Positions 34,508 through 42,486 of a stretch of DNA of 64,000 nt are shown one piece after another. Each line of letters starts with the position of its first letter. Within the stretch, counting starts at the first letter, position 1. This DNA comes from Methylomicrobium sp051061015 (GTDB lineage: Bacteria > Pseudomonadota > Gammaproteobacteria > Methylococcales > Methylomonadaceae), in NCBI GenBank assembly GCA_051061015.1, contig JBPFEG010000060.1, forward strand, positions 62,001-126,000. The letters run 5' to 3'. Both the position numbers and the translations under genes were made by a program. The notes beneath the pieces were generated by a model. It searched no databases, was not told where the DNA came from, and worked only from the letters and a program-made list of their open reading frames with translations.

Positions 34508-35690
34508 TGAATTGCATTTCCTGGTCGTTGAGGATGATGACTTTCAACGCGAAACTCTGGTCGACATGCTTTTGTCTTTGGGCGCGAAGTCGGTGCGACA
34601 GGCAGGAGACGGCAGACAGGCACTGGAGATATTGCAAGCGTCATCTTCGCCTGCGGTCGATATTGTGCTCAGCGATCTGGAGATGCCGGAAATGGATGGA
34701 ATGGAATATTTCCGGCACATGGGTAATTTTTATGCCGATATCGCGCTGATCATTATGAGCGCTCTGGATTCCGCTTTAATCACTTCGGTCGAAAAAATGG
34801 CACGTGCCTATGGAATTCGATTGTTGGGAGCGATTGAAAAACCCATTACTCGAGCACGCCTTCAAACACTGATAGCGCAGCATGAAACGGCATGGCCGAA
34901 GAAGAGCGAATCCGCTTTTTCTCGGCTAAATTTTACCCTTGAAGAGATTTTGGAGGGTTTGCGGAAAAATCAGTTCGAGCCGTTTTTCCAGCCCAAAGTA
35001 GATATTATTACCGGGCAAGTTATGGGGGTTGAGGCGCTGGCAAGATGGATACATCCGGAGCATGGCGTGGTAGGTCCCTCTGCATTTATCGAAATGCTTG
35101 AACGAAACGGCAAAATTGATGAACTGACCTTCATCATGCTGAACAAAGCCGCATCCGCCTGTCATCAATTGCATCAGTGCGGCCAGATGCTAACCATGGC
35201 GGTCAACATTTCCCGAACTTCGTTAACCGACACGATGCTGGCGAGCCGGATTACTCAGGTAATACGCGACGCAGATATCGATCCTCGTTACATTATTCTG
35301 GAGGTGACAGAAACCGCGGCCATGACCGATGTTGCGCACGCTCTGGAAAATCTGGCGCGGTTACGCATGCGCGGATTCGGGCTGTCGATAGACGATTACG
35401 GCACCGGCTATTCGAGCATGCAGCAGATAGCACGCATTGCTTTCAGCGAGCTGAAAATCGACCAGACATTCGTGAGAGGATTAGCCGAGAACGAGCCGTT
35501 GCGTATCCTGGTAAAGTCGAGCATTGATTTGGCTCACCAGCTCCGCATCAAGTGCACTGCCGAAGGCGTCGAGACAGACGGTGATTGGAGTGCACTCAAG
35601 AACATGAGGTGTGATCTGGCCCAGGGTTATTTCATTGCCGAACCGATGAGTCTGGCGTCGTTGCTTGTTTTTGTGAAAAGGCCGAGATAG
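34497..35690 (+). CDS. Response regulator with EAL c-di-GMP phosphodiesterase
   Basis: A 397-residue two-domain regulator. The REC domain (about 5-130) has acidic pocket VEDDD and phospho-acceptor Asp60 (SDLEMPEMDG). The EAL domain (about 150-395) keeps the catalytic set: EALAR at 179-183, an Asn in VNISR, the ETAAM Glu, DDYGTGYSS, KIDQTFV and AEGVET. It should therefore hydrolyse c-di-GMP. The start lies inside the end of the hybrid kinase gene, so phosphorelay from the kinase HPt to this receiver is likely. It could lower c-di-GMP and so release the LapD/LapG brake encoded a few kb upstream. Confidence 0.93.
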   Translation: MKTDELHFLVVEDDDFQRETLVDMLLSLGAKSVRQAGDGRQALEILQASSSPAVDIVLSDLEMPEMDGMEYFRHMGNFYADIALIIMSALDSALITSVEKMARAYGIRLLGAIEKPITRARLQTLIAQHETAWPKKSESAFSRLNFTLEEILEGLRKNQFEPFFQPKVDIITGQVMGVEALARWIHPEHGVVGPSAFIEMLERNGKIDELTFIMLNKAASACHQLHQCGQMLTMAVNISRTSLTDTMLASRITQVIRDADIDPRYIILEVTETAAMTDVAHALENLARLRMRGFGLSIDDYGTGYSSMQQIARIAFSELKIDQTFVRGLAENEPLRILVKSSIDLAHQLRIKCTAEGVETDGDWSALKNMRCDLAQGYFIAEPMSLASLLVFVKRPR

Positions 35691-35833
35691 CCTGATGCTG
35701 AATCAGCAAGATTTTAATCAATTCAGAATAGAATTTTACCGGCGAGCTCCCCATCCCGGTTTCTAATGATTCATCGAAGCACTCCCGTCAGGCCATCAGA
35801 ACCAGACGGGACAGCTTCGGAAGATGGCGGATA

Positions 35834-36040
35834 TTATTTGCTGCCGAAAAAACCTTTGATTATGCCGATCGCTTTTTCGGCAAAATCGTTGATCACCGAG
35901 GGACTGTCGCCATGCGGCTCGGTATCGCCAAAGGGTTTGGCTTCGGTTTGCGTAAATTTATAGATAAAATAGCCGAGCGGAGCAAAGGCCGCCCCGGCGA
36001 GCACCAACATTACCAGAAACAGTTCTGTGACTTCACCCAT
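35834..36040 (-). CDS. Small single-span membrane protein
   Basis: A 68-residue protein with one membrane segment (FLVMLVLAGAAFAPLGYFIY, residues 8-27) and a hydrophilic tail ending VINDFAEKAIGIIKGFFGSK, which could form an amphipathic helix. A strong GAGGAGG ribosome-binding site lies just before the ATG, which supports expression. Family and role are unknown. It is divergent from pqqA. Confidence 0.65.
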   Translation of the reverse strand: MGEVTELFLVMLVLAGAAFAPLGYFIYKFTQTEAKPFGDTEPHGDSPSVINDFAEKAIGIIKGFFGSK

Positions 36041-36390
36041 ATTGCCTCCTCATGATTTTATTAGTTATATTCGATAATCAGGTGAAATTTGATCATACTC
36101 TTTTCCGATTAAAAAAAACACCTGTAAATAGAGGGGCATTGCCCGGTTTTCGGTATCTTTCGATGAGCAAGGAGATGGGAATAAGCTAACGCCCGCAGGG
36201 AGCTATCCTCTTTTCATCCGAATGGTCAACGACTTGAAAAAATCCCCGACCGGACTTTATCCGGAAGACACATGGGCGCGCATTCGACGCGGGCAAAATG
36301 TTGCGTTATCCTAGAGATTCATCGTATACTTCGACCTGGCTTACTTGATCAAGCTGGCATAAACACAAATAACTTCTGGAGGTTACTACT
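36041..36390. promoter_or_regulatory. Upstream region of pqqA with a possible promoter
   Basis: TTGCGT (36301-36306) and TATACT (36325-36330), 18 bases apart, could form the pqqA promoter. A palindrome TTGATCAA (36345-36352) lies in the leader between the predicted start and the ribosome-binding site. The remaining stretch shows nothing. Confidence 0.4.
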
Positions 36391-36465
36391 ATGAAATGGG
36401 AAACACCAAGCTATACCGATTTGCGTTTCGGTTTTGAAGTCACCATGTACATCTATAACCGTTAA
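36391..36465 (+). CDS. pqqA: PqqA, precursor peptide of the cofactor PQQ
   Basis: A 24-residue peptide, MKWETPSYTDLRFGFEVTMY followed by IYNR. Glu16 and Tyr20 in the E-V-T-M-Y motif are the residues that PqqE cross-links to form pyrroloquinoline quinone. TGGAGG lies just upstream of the ATG. A terminator hairpin follows within 25 bases, so pqqA is probably made at a much higher level than pqqB and pqqC. PQQ serves methanol dehydrogenase in this organism. Confidence 0.97.
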   Translation: MKWETPSYTDLRFGFEVTMYIYNR

Positions 36466-36490
36466 TCGGCCTTTCGGTCTGGTTGGAAAA

Positions 36491-36516
36491 GGGGATCTTA
36501 AGATCCCCTTTTTTTT
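36491..36516 (+). terminator. Terminator/attenuator between pqqA and pqqB
   Basis: A perfect self-complementary stem GGGGATCTT/AAGATCCCC (36491-36508) is followed directly by eight T residues. With almost no loop its effective stem is about 7 bp. Partial read-through would explain high PqqA peptide and low enzyme levels, an arrangement known from other pqq operons. Confidence 0.88.
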
Positions 36517-36582
36517 GCCTGCCGATCGGGATTCCCTTATAGTATGCGGCATTCATCTGAACCAGCAGGATAGTCAAATTTC

Positions 36583-37494
36583 ATGAAGATCAGAGTTCTC
36601 GGTGCCGGTGCGGGCGGCGGTTTTCCGCAATGGAATTGCAATTGCATTAATTGCCGGCGGATTCGCCGCGGCGAAATGACCGGCAAGCCCCGCACCCAGT
36701 CGTCGATTGCAGTCAGCACCGACAATCGTAACTGGCTGCTGATCAATGCTTCTCCCGATATTCGCGCGCAACTGGAAGCATTCCCCGCGATTCAGCCGCG
36801 GCAGGGTATACGCGATACCGGCATCAAGGCGATTCTGCTGATTGACAGTCAGATCGATCACACGACAGGGCTTTTGATGCTGCGCGAAGGCAAGCCGCTG
36901 GATATCTATTGCACTGAAATGGTCCGCCAGGATCTGACTTCGGGGTTTCCTGTGTTCAACATGCTGTCGTATTACTGCACCGTTAATCACCATCCGGTGC
37001 CGACCGATGGCGGCAGCTTTACGATTCCTGGTATCGACGACCTGCGTTTTTATACGCAAGCCTTAAAAAGCAAAGCGCCGCCGTATTCGCCGCATCGCCA
37101 CGATCCGCATGACGGCGACAATATCGGCCTGATCGTCGAGCAAATCTCGACCGGAAAGAAATTATTTTATTCGCCCGGGCTTGGCGAAATCGAACCGCAT
37201 GTGATGGAGGCGATGCAGGCGGCCGACTGCCTGATGGTCGACGGCACCTTCTGGACGGACGATGAAATGTGCACGCAGCAGATCAGCCAGAAACGGGCGC
37301 GAGAGATCGGCCATCTGCCGCAATCCGGCGAAGGCGGCATGATCGAAGTGCTGAACGGCGTATCCCAGGCCCGCAAAATTTTGATCCACATCAATAATAC
37401 CAATCCGATTCTGGACGAGGATTCGGCCGAGCGCAAGATTCTCGATGCGAACGGCATCGAAGTCGCTTTCGACGGGTTGGAAATCGATCTATAA
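36583..37494 (+). CDS. pqqB: PqqB, metallo-beta-lactamase-fold hydroxylase of PQQ synthesis
   Basis: A 303-residue protein of the metallo-beta-lactamase fold that hydroxylates the tyrosine-derived precursor. MKIRVLGAGAGGGFPQWNCNC at the start is the family hallmark, with a CNCINC cysteine cluster. LLIDSQIDHTTGLLMLRE follows, then LIVEQISTGKKLFYSPGLGE and an HINNTNPILDEDS block near the end. It begins 66 bases after the attenuator and is 10 bases from pqqC. Length is normal for PqqB. Confidence 0.97.
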   Translation: MKIRVLGAGAGGGFPQWNCNCINCRRIRRGEMTGKPRTQSSIAVSTDNRNWLLINASPDIRAQLEAFPAIQPRQGIRDTGIKAILLIDSQIDHTTGLLMLREGKPLDIYCTEMVRQDLTSGFPVFNMLSYYCTVNHHPVPTDGGSFTIPGIDDLRFYTQALKSKAPPYSPHRHDPHDGDNIGLIVEQISTGKKLFYSPGLGEIEPHVMEAMQAADCLMVDGTFWTDDEMCTQQISQKRAREIGHLPQSGEGGMIEVLNGVSQARKILIHINNTNPILDEDSAERKILDANGIEVAFDGLEIDL

Positions 37495-37504
37495 CGGAGA
37501 CATC

Positions 37505-38236
37505 ATGAGCCATAGCGAAAACCAGCCCTGGAGCCGGCAGGAATTTGAAGCCCAATTGCGCGGCATGGAAAAATATTATCACATCCATCACCCGTATCAT
37601 GTCCTGATGAACGAAGGTAAATTGACCAAGGAGCAGATTCAGGGCTGGGTCGCGAACCGCTACTACTACCAGGTCAGTATTCCTCTGAAAGATGCGAATA
37701 TTCTGGCCAACTGCCCGGACCGGGAAACCCGCGCCAAATGGATTCAGCGGATTCTCGATCATGACGGCCATCCGGGCGATCCCGGCGGTATCGAAGCCTG
37801 GATTCAACTCGGCATCGCGGTCGGTCTGACGCGCGAGGAAATAACTTCGGAAAAGTACGTGCTGCCGGGCGTGCGTTTTGCGGTCGATGCCTATGTCAAT
37901 TTCGCGCGCCGCGCGGAATGGCACGAGGCGGCCAGTTCCTCACTGACCGAATTGTTCGCGCCGAAGATCCATCAGCAGCGTCTCGACAACTGGCCGGAAC
38001 ATTACCCTTGGGTCGAACAGGAAGGCTATATCTATTTCCGCAAGCGCCTGACCGAGGCTCGGCGCGATGTCGAACACGGCTTAGCCATTACATTGGATTG
38101 GTATAAAACCCGCGAACAGCAGGAGCGGATGATTAAGATCCTGCAGTTCAAGCTGGACGTTTTATGGACAATGGCCGATGCGATGTATATGGCTTATGTT
38201 TACAAGATGCCGCCGTATTTCAATATTCAACCGTAA
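37505..38236 (+). CDS. pqqC: PqqC, pyrroloquinoline-quinone synthase
   Basis: A 243-residue cofactorless oxidase that performs the last eight-electron oxidation and ring closure of PQQ. ATG 37505 is preceded by CGGAG. Visible are YYHIHHPYHVLMNEGKLTKEQIQGW, ANRYYYQVSIPLKDANIL, the active-site DHDGHPGDPGG and VDAYVNFARR. The C-terminus ends normally, so it is not a PqqC/D fusion. No pqqD or pqqE follows; the next gene (corA) is on the other strand, so these must lie elsewhere. Confidence 0.97.
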   Translation: MSHSENQPWSRQEFEAQLRGMEKYYHIHHPYHVLMNEGKLTKEQIQGWVANRYYYQVSIPLKDANILANCPDRETRAKWIQRILDHDGHPGDPGGIEAWIQLGIAVGLTREEITSEKYVLPGVRFAVDAYVNFARRAEWHEAASSSLTELFAPKIHQQRLDNWPEHYPWVEQEGYIYFRKRLTEARRDVEHGLAITLDWYKTREQQERMIKILQFKLDVLWTMADAMYMAYVYKMPPYFNIQP

Positions 38237-38283
38237 TTCCAGACTCTTTGCCCAATAGGCAATCTTAGATCCCCATCACAACT

Positions 38284-38312
38284 GCTGGCTGTATGGAAAA
38301 CTTACAGCCAGC
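38284..38312. terminator. Hairpin between pqqC and corA
   Basis: GCTGGCTGTA (38284-38293) pairs with TACAGCCAGC (38303-38312) around a 9-base loop. It overlaps the corA stop codon and could end both convergent transcripts. No long T-run on either side, so it is a weak call. Confidence 0.4.
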
Positions 38313-39330
38313 CGATGCTTTTCAGTCGGCGGTACAGCCCAATGCAGCCGATGACGACGGCGGCGAGGGTTATCGGATAGGCTAAGCGCCAGTCGAGTTC
38401 CGGCATATGCTTGAAATTCATCCCGTATAAGCTGAACACCATCGTCGGCACCGCCAGAATAGCGCCCCAGCCGGCCAGCCGTTTGACGACTTCGTTTTGG
38501 CGCACCGTAGCCATCGTCAGATAGACCTGCATCGCATCGTTGACCATTTCCCGCATGCCGTCCACGGAATGATGAATACGCTGCGCATGGTCGTGAATAT
38601 CCCGAAAATAAAAACGCGTATCCTTCGGGATGATATGGGTATGAAAACGCATCAATTCGCTGCAGATGTCCAGCCAGGGTAGGGTTGCGGAACGCAGCAG
38701 CAGTAAATCGCGCTTCAGGTCGAAAAGCTGGGCGCAGGTTTCGTCACGGTAATCCTTGTTAAAAATATCCGTTTCCAGTTGCTCAAGCCGTCTTTCCAGC
38801 CCTCCTACCACTGGTAGGTAATGATCGACGATGAAATCCATCAGCGCATAAAGCGCAAAACCAGGGCCTTTGGCCAGTTGTTGGGGCATATTTTCGCAGC
38901 GTTCGCGTACTTTCGTATAACTTAGCGGCGAGGAATGCCGGACTGAAACCAGGAAGCGCGCGCCGATGAAGAAATGGGTTTCTCCCAAGGCAACCCGGTT
39001 CTCCTCGTTCAGCTGCGCGGTCTGCACGACTAGAAACAGGGAATCGCCATACTCCTCCAGTTTTGGACGCTGATGCGCGGCACAGGCATCTTCGATGGCC
39101 AAATCGTGCAGACCGAATTCTTCCTGGATCTTCAGAAGCAAGGCTTTATCCGGCTCGCGAAGCCCGGCCCAGACAAATGTCCCTTCATCGGCCAGAACAT
39201 TGCTGATGTGTTCAAGCGTGATCGAACCGATGCGCATGCCGTGCTTGTAGGCTACGCAGTTCATTATCATCGACTCATCGTTTTCATGTTCCCGAGGAGC
39301 GGGGAGATTTTCCATTGTGTCGGTTTCCAA
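38302..39330 (-). CDS. corA: CorA-family Mg2+/Co2+ transporter
   Basis: A 342-residue pentameric divalent-cation channel. A long soluble funnel (residues about 30-270) is followed by two C-terminal membrane helices. The selectivity motif YGMNFKHMPEL is in place at the end of the first helix, and the tail is basic. Conserved KLEEYGDSLFLVV and MDFIVDHYLPVV segments are visible. The start could also be a downstream ATG (MENLPAP or MIMNCVAYK). It is convergent with pqqC. Mg2+ is the likely cargo, although Co2+ and Ni2+ can also pass this family. Confidence 0.93.
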   Translation of the reverse strand: METDTMENLPAPREHENDESMIMNCVAYKHGMRIGSITLEHISNVLADEGTFVWAGLREPDKALLLKIQEEFGLHDLAIEDACAAHQRPKLEEYGDSLFLVVQTAQLNEENRVALGETHFFIGARFLVSVRHSSPLSYTKVRERCENMPQQLAKGPGFALYALMDFIVDHYLPVVGGLERRLEQLETDIFNKDYRDETCAQLFDLKRDLLLLRSATLPWLDICSELMRFHTHIIPKDTRFYFRDIHDHAQRIHHSVDGMREMVNDAMQVYLTMATVRQNEVVKRLAGWGAILAVPTMVFSLYGMNFKHMPELDWRLAYPITLAAVVIGCIGLYRRLKSIGWL

Positions 39331-39521
39331 TTATCGAATGAATTTTCAGCAGGAACCCTGATTAGGCTGCCTTAGAATTTTACTACGGCATCGATTCGGT
39401 CAGCAGTGAATTATCGTTACGGTTTTGCACTTAAGCCGGTATGCCCGGAACAGCGCAAGCCGGCGGGTAAAGCCAGAATAGCCGAGCTTCTAATTCAGTT
39501 CCAGGTACTCGTAGCGAAGAA

Positions 39522-42239
39522 TTAAACAGTCAACCATTTTACTCCTCTCCGTGCCAGCCATTTACGGATTTCATCCAGGGCGAACATAATAAAGGGAGCC
39601 AGCAGGATCAGATCCCAATAGGCCGTTTCGATCGGAGCCGTATGGAAAAAGGGCTGCGCAGCGGGTAAATAGACGATCGTAAAGATAAACACGGTCTCGA
39701 AGAGGATGCCGCCGACAATCCACGGATTAAAGCGCGTCAGGCTGTCGATCGCGCTTTGGCGGCTGGTCCGGCAGGCCAGCACATTTCCGATTTGACAAAA
39801 AATGATAGTGGCAAGAAATGCACCGGAGGCTTGCAAATACAGAGGATTTTCTTCGGAGAGACGGTTGCCGAAACCCCAGCCCCCGTCGATCAGGATATAG
39901 AAAAACACCCCGAATGCCAGCAGCGCCTGGGCTGGTCCCATAATCGCATAGCTGCGGATAAAGGTTCTCAAACTGACCAGCGGTTCATCAACGCGTCTCG
40001 GCGGCTGATGCATCACATCGGTTTCCGGCGGTTCATTGCCAAGACCGATCGCCGGCAACATGTCGGTAATCAGGTCGATGCTGAGGATCTGGATTACGGT
40101 GATCGGCAATGGTATCGGAAACAGCACATAGGCGATAAACGGCAGAACTTCGGGAATATTGCTGGCCAAAATATAGGTGATGAATTTCTTGATGTTATCG
40201 TAGACGGCCCTGCCTTCCTCAATGGCTTTGACAATCGTCGCGAAATTGTCGTCGAGCAGAATGATATCCGACGCTTCCTTGGCCACGTCGGTGCCTTTCA
40301 TCCCCATCGCTACTCCGATGTCGGCGCGTTTCAGTGCCGGTGAATCGTTCACGCCGTCGCCGGTCATCGCCACGACTTCGCCCATCGCTTTCAGGGCTTC
40401 GACAATTGTCAGTTTTTGTTCCGGCGCGGTGCGCGCGAACACCACTTGTTCGTTGCGTAATGACGTCACCAAAGCCTCATGCGACATCTCGGCAAGTTGA
40501 TCGCCAGTAATCACGCGCGGTTTATCGGTAATTCCCAGGCGCCGGGCGATATAGGCCACCGTTTCGCCCGAATCGCCGCTGATTATGATGATCCGTATGC
40601 CGGCGCTTTGGCAGGCGGCCACAGCTTCCGGCACTTCGGGGCGCGGCGGGTCGACGAAGCCGACCAGTCCGACGAACACCAGATTATCAGGCTCGTCCCC
40701 GGGGTCATCAATGACGGCGTACGCCAGCGCCAACACCCGCAAACCCTGCCCGGCGTACTCGCCTGCCTTGTCCCTCAATTGCTGTTTGGTATCGACACGG
40801 AGTTTATGGACCACGCCTTCGCTGTAAACTTGCGTGCAGCGTTCCAGGATCACCTCCGCGGCGCCTTTGGCTGTCAGCAGTAAAGCCCCGCGCGGCGAAG
40901 CATACGTCACGGTCATGAATTTGGTGTTCGCATCGAAGGGACGACTGTGTTGCAGCCGGAAGCGATGCCGCAGTGCCGCATAGCCGTGCAGGCGGTCGAC
41001 GAACTTTGCCAACGCCACCTCGGTAGGATCGCCGCTGAATGCCGGTTTGCCGTCCTCGCCGGTAGTCGCCACGGTTTCATTGCACAGTGCCATGATTTCC
41101 TGCAATGTCCAGGCGGTGCGATGGTAGGCGCCCTCAACCGCATGAGCCTCATAATCCTCGAAATCCATGAACAGTCTTTCAACGTGCAGACTATTCCGCG
41201 TCAACGTACCGGTCTTATCGGTGCAGATCACCGTCGTGCTGCCCAGGGTTTCGACCGACAGAATATCCTTCACTACGGCATTACATTTCGCCATACGCAG
41301 CGAGGCTTGCGTCAATGCCAGGGTGACGGTCGGCAACAGCCCCTCGGGAACGTTAGCGACGATAATGCCGATCGCGAACACCAGATTGGTCCAGAAGGTG
41401 TCGCCGATCAGGAAACCGATGCCGAAAAATACCGTGCCGAGGCTGACCGCCAGGTAAGTAATTCTGCGCACAAAGATGTGCAATCCCTTTTGCATCGGCG
41501 TCAAATCGGCCTGTACGCGTTGGGACAATTCGGAAATACCGCCGATTTTGGTGTTGCGTCCGGTGTTGACCACCAGGACACGGGCATGGCCTTTCAATAC
41601 TGTGGAGCCCGACCAAGCGCAGTGGGCGGCGCCGATAAGCGTGCCGCAGGCTTGTTTTTCGGCGCTGATCGATTCACCGCTGAGAATCGATTCGTCCGCC
41701 AGTAGTTGCGCACATTCCAGAATTACGCCGTCCGCGGAAATCTTATCGCCCTCCTGCACCAGCAATATATCGCCCGGAACCAGCTGCTTGGCGTTGTGCG
41801 CCGCCGGCTTGCCGTCTCTCAGCACGTTGACCGATTTGGGGATATAGTCGAGAAAAGACAGCATCAGTTTCTCGACTTTGTAATTTTGCAGAAACGACAT
41901 GATCGCATTGAGCAGCACTACGCCGCTCAACGCCCAGCCGATCAGATTGTAGCCCTCCCCGGGGCTTAGCCGGTGCGCCCAGAACGCCAGCAGTGAAGCA
42001 ACCAGCAGCAATAACGGAAACAGCGTCTTGAATTCCTGGAGAAACAATAGCCACGGCGAACGGGCGCGATGAAAGACAATTTGATTTTCGCCGTAGCGGA
42101 GCAGTCGCCGTTGTGCCTCTGCCGCAGATAATCCCCGCTCGGAAGTGTTGAGCCTTGCCAAGAGCTTCTGCAAGGTCTCGCCTTGAAATTGAAAAGGCAT
42201 GCGCTGATTTTTCGAGGAAGAAGGCATAATTGGCCGCAT
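39522..42239 (-). CDS. P-type cation ATPase, Na,K-ATPase-like (P2 branch)
   Basis: A 905-residue ion pump with actuator, phosphorylation and nucleotide domains. The phosphorylated Asp341 is in DKTGTLT, the hinge is MTGDGVNDSPALKRADIGVAMG, and the actuator loop SGES is at about 187-190. Membrane motifs VPEGLL (297-302), SNIPE (693-697) and IDLITDMLPA with Asp722/Asp726 follow the Na,K-ATPase pattern (VPEGLL, SNIPEI, DLGTDMVPA) more than SERCA or Mg2+ pumps. The likely cargo is Na+ and/or K+. No beta or FXYD subunit gene is near. Length is normal for a bacterial P2 pump. Confidence 0.88.
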   Translation of the reverse strand: MRPIMPSSSKNQRMPFQFQGETLQKLLARLNTSERGLSAAEAQRRLLRYGENQIVFHRARSPWLLFLQEFKTLFPLLLLVASLLAFWAHRLSPGEGYNLIGWALSGVVLLNAIMSFLQNYKVEKLMLSFLDYIPKSVNVLRDGKPAAHNAKQLVPGDILLVQEGDKISADGVILECAQLLADESILSGESISAEKQACGTLIGAAHCAWSGSTVLKGHARVLVVNTGRNTKIGGISELSQRVQADLTPMQKGLHIFVRRITYLAVSLGTVFFGIGFLIGDTFWTNLVFAIGIIVANVPEGLLPTVTLALTQASLRMAKCNAVVKDILSVETLGSTTVICTDKTGTLTRNSLHVERLFMDFEDYEAHAVEGAYHRTAWTLQEIMALCNETVATTGEDGKPAFSGDPTEVALAKFVDRLHGYAALRHRFRLQHSRPFDANTKFMTVTYASPRGALLLTAKGAAEVILERCTQVYSEGVVHKLRVDTKQQLRDKAGEYAGQGLRVLALAYAVIDDPGDEPDNLVFVGLVGFVDPPRPEVPEAVAACQSAGIRIIIISGDSGETVAYIARRLGITDKPRVITGDQLAEMSHEALVTSLRNEQVVFARTAPEQKLTIVEALKAMGEVVAMTGDGVNDSPALKRADIGVAMGMKGTDVAKEASDIILLDDNFATIVKAIEEGRAVYDNIKKFITYILASNIPEVLPFIAYVLFPIPLPITVIQILSIDLITDMLPAIGLGNEPPETDVMHQPPRRVDEPLVSLRTFIRSYAIMGPAQALLAFGVFFYILIDGGWGFGNRLSEENPLYLQASGAFLATIIFCQIGNVLACRTSRQSAIDSLTRFNPWIVGGILFETVFIFTIVYLPAAQPFFHTAPIETAYWDLILLAPFIMFALDEIRKWLARRGVKWLTV

Positions 42240-42486
42240 CCCGGTGGCTATTGGCTTATTTATCGGTTTCTCTATTGTTGCACAACCGTTTCTATCTTTC
42301 TTCCCGTTTTTTGTGTCATTCTCATTAAAAAATTATGCTGTACAACGGCATCGGCGTTGGCATATTCTCAAACGCTGTCTTTTTCAGACAATGGCTATGC
42401 ACTAGGAGAGCGGGTAATTCGTCGAAATTTTCAACACAACCGAGAAGGCAATAGTGATCGAGTAAACGGGAATTAAACAGGGTATT

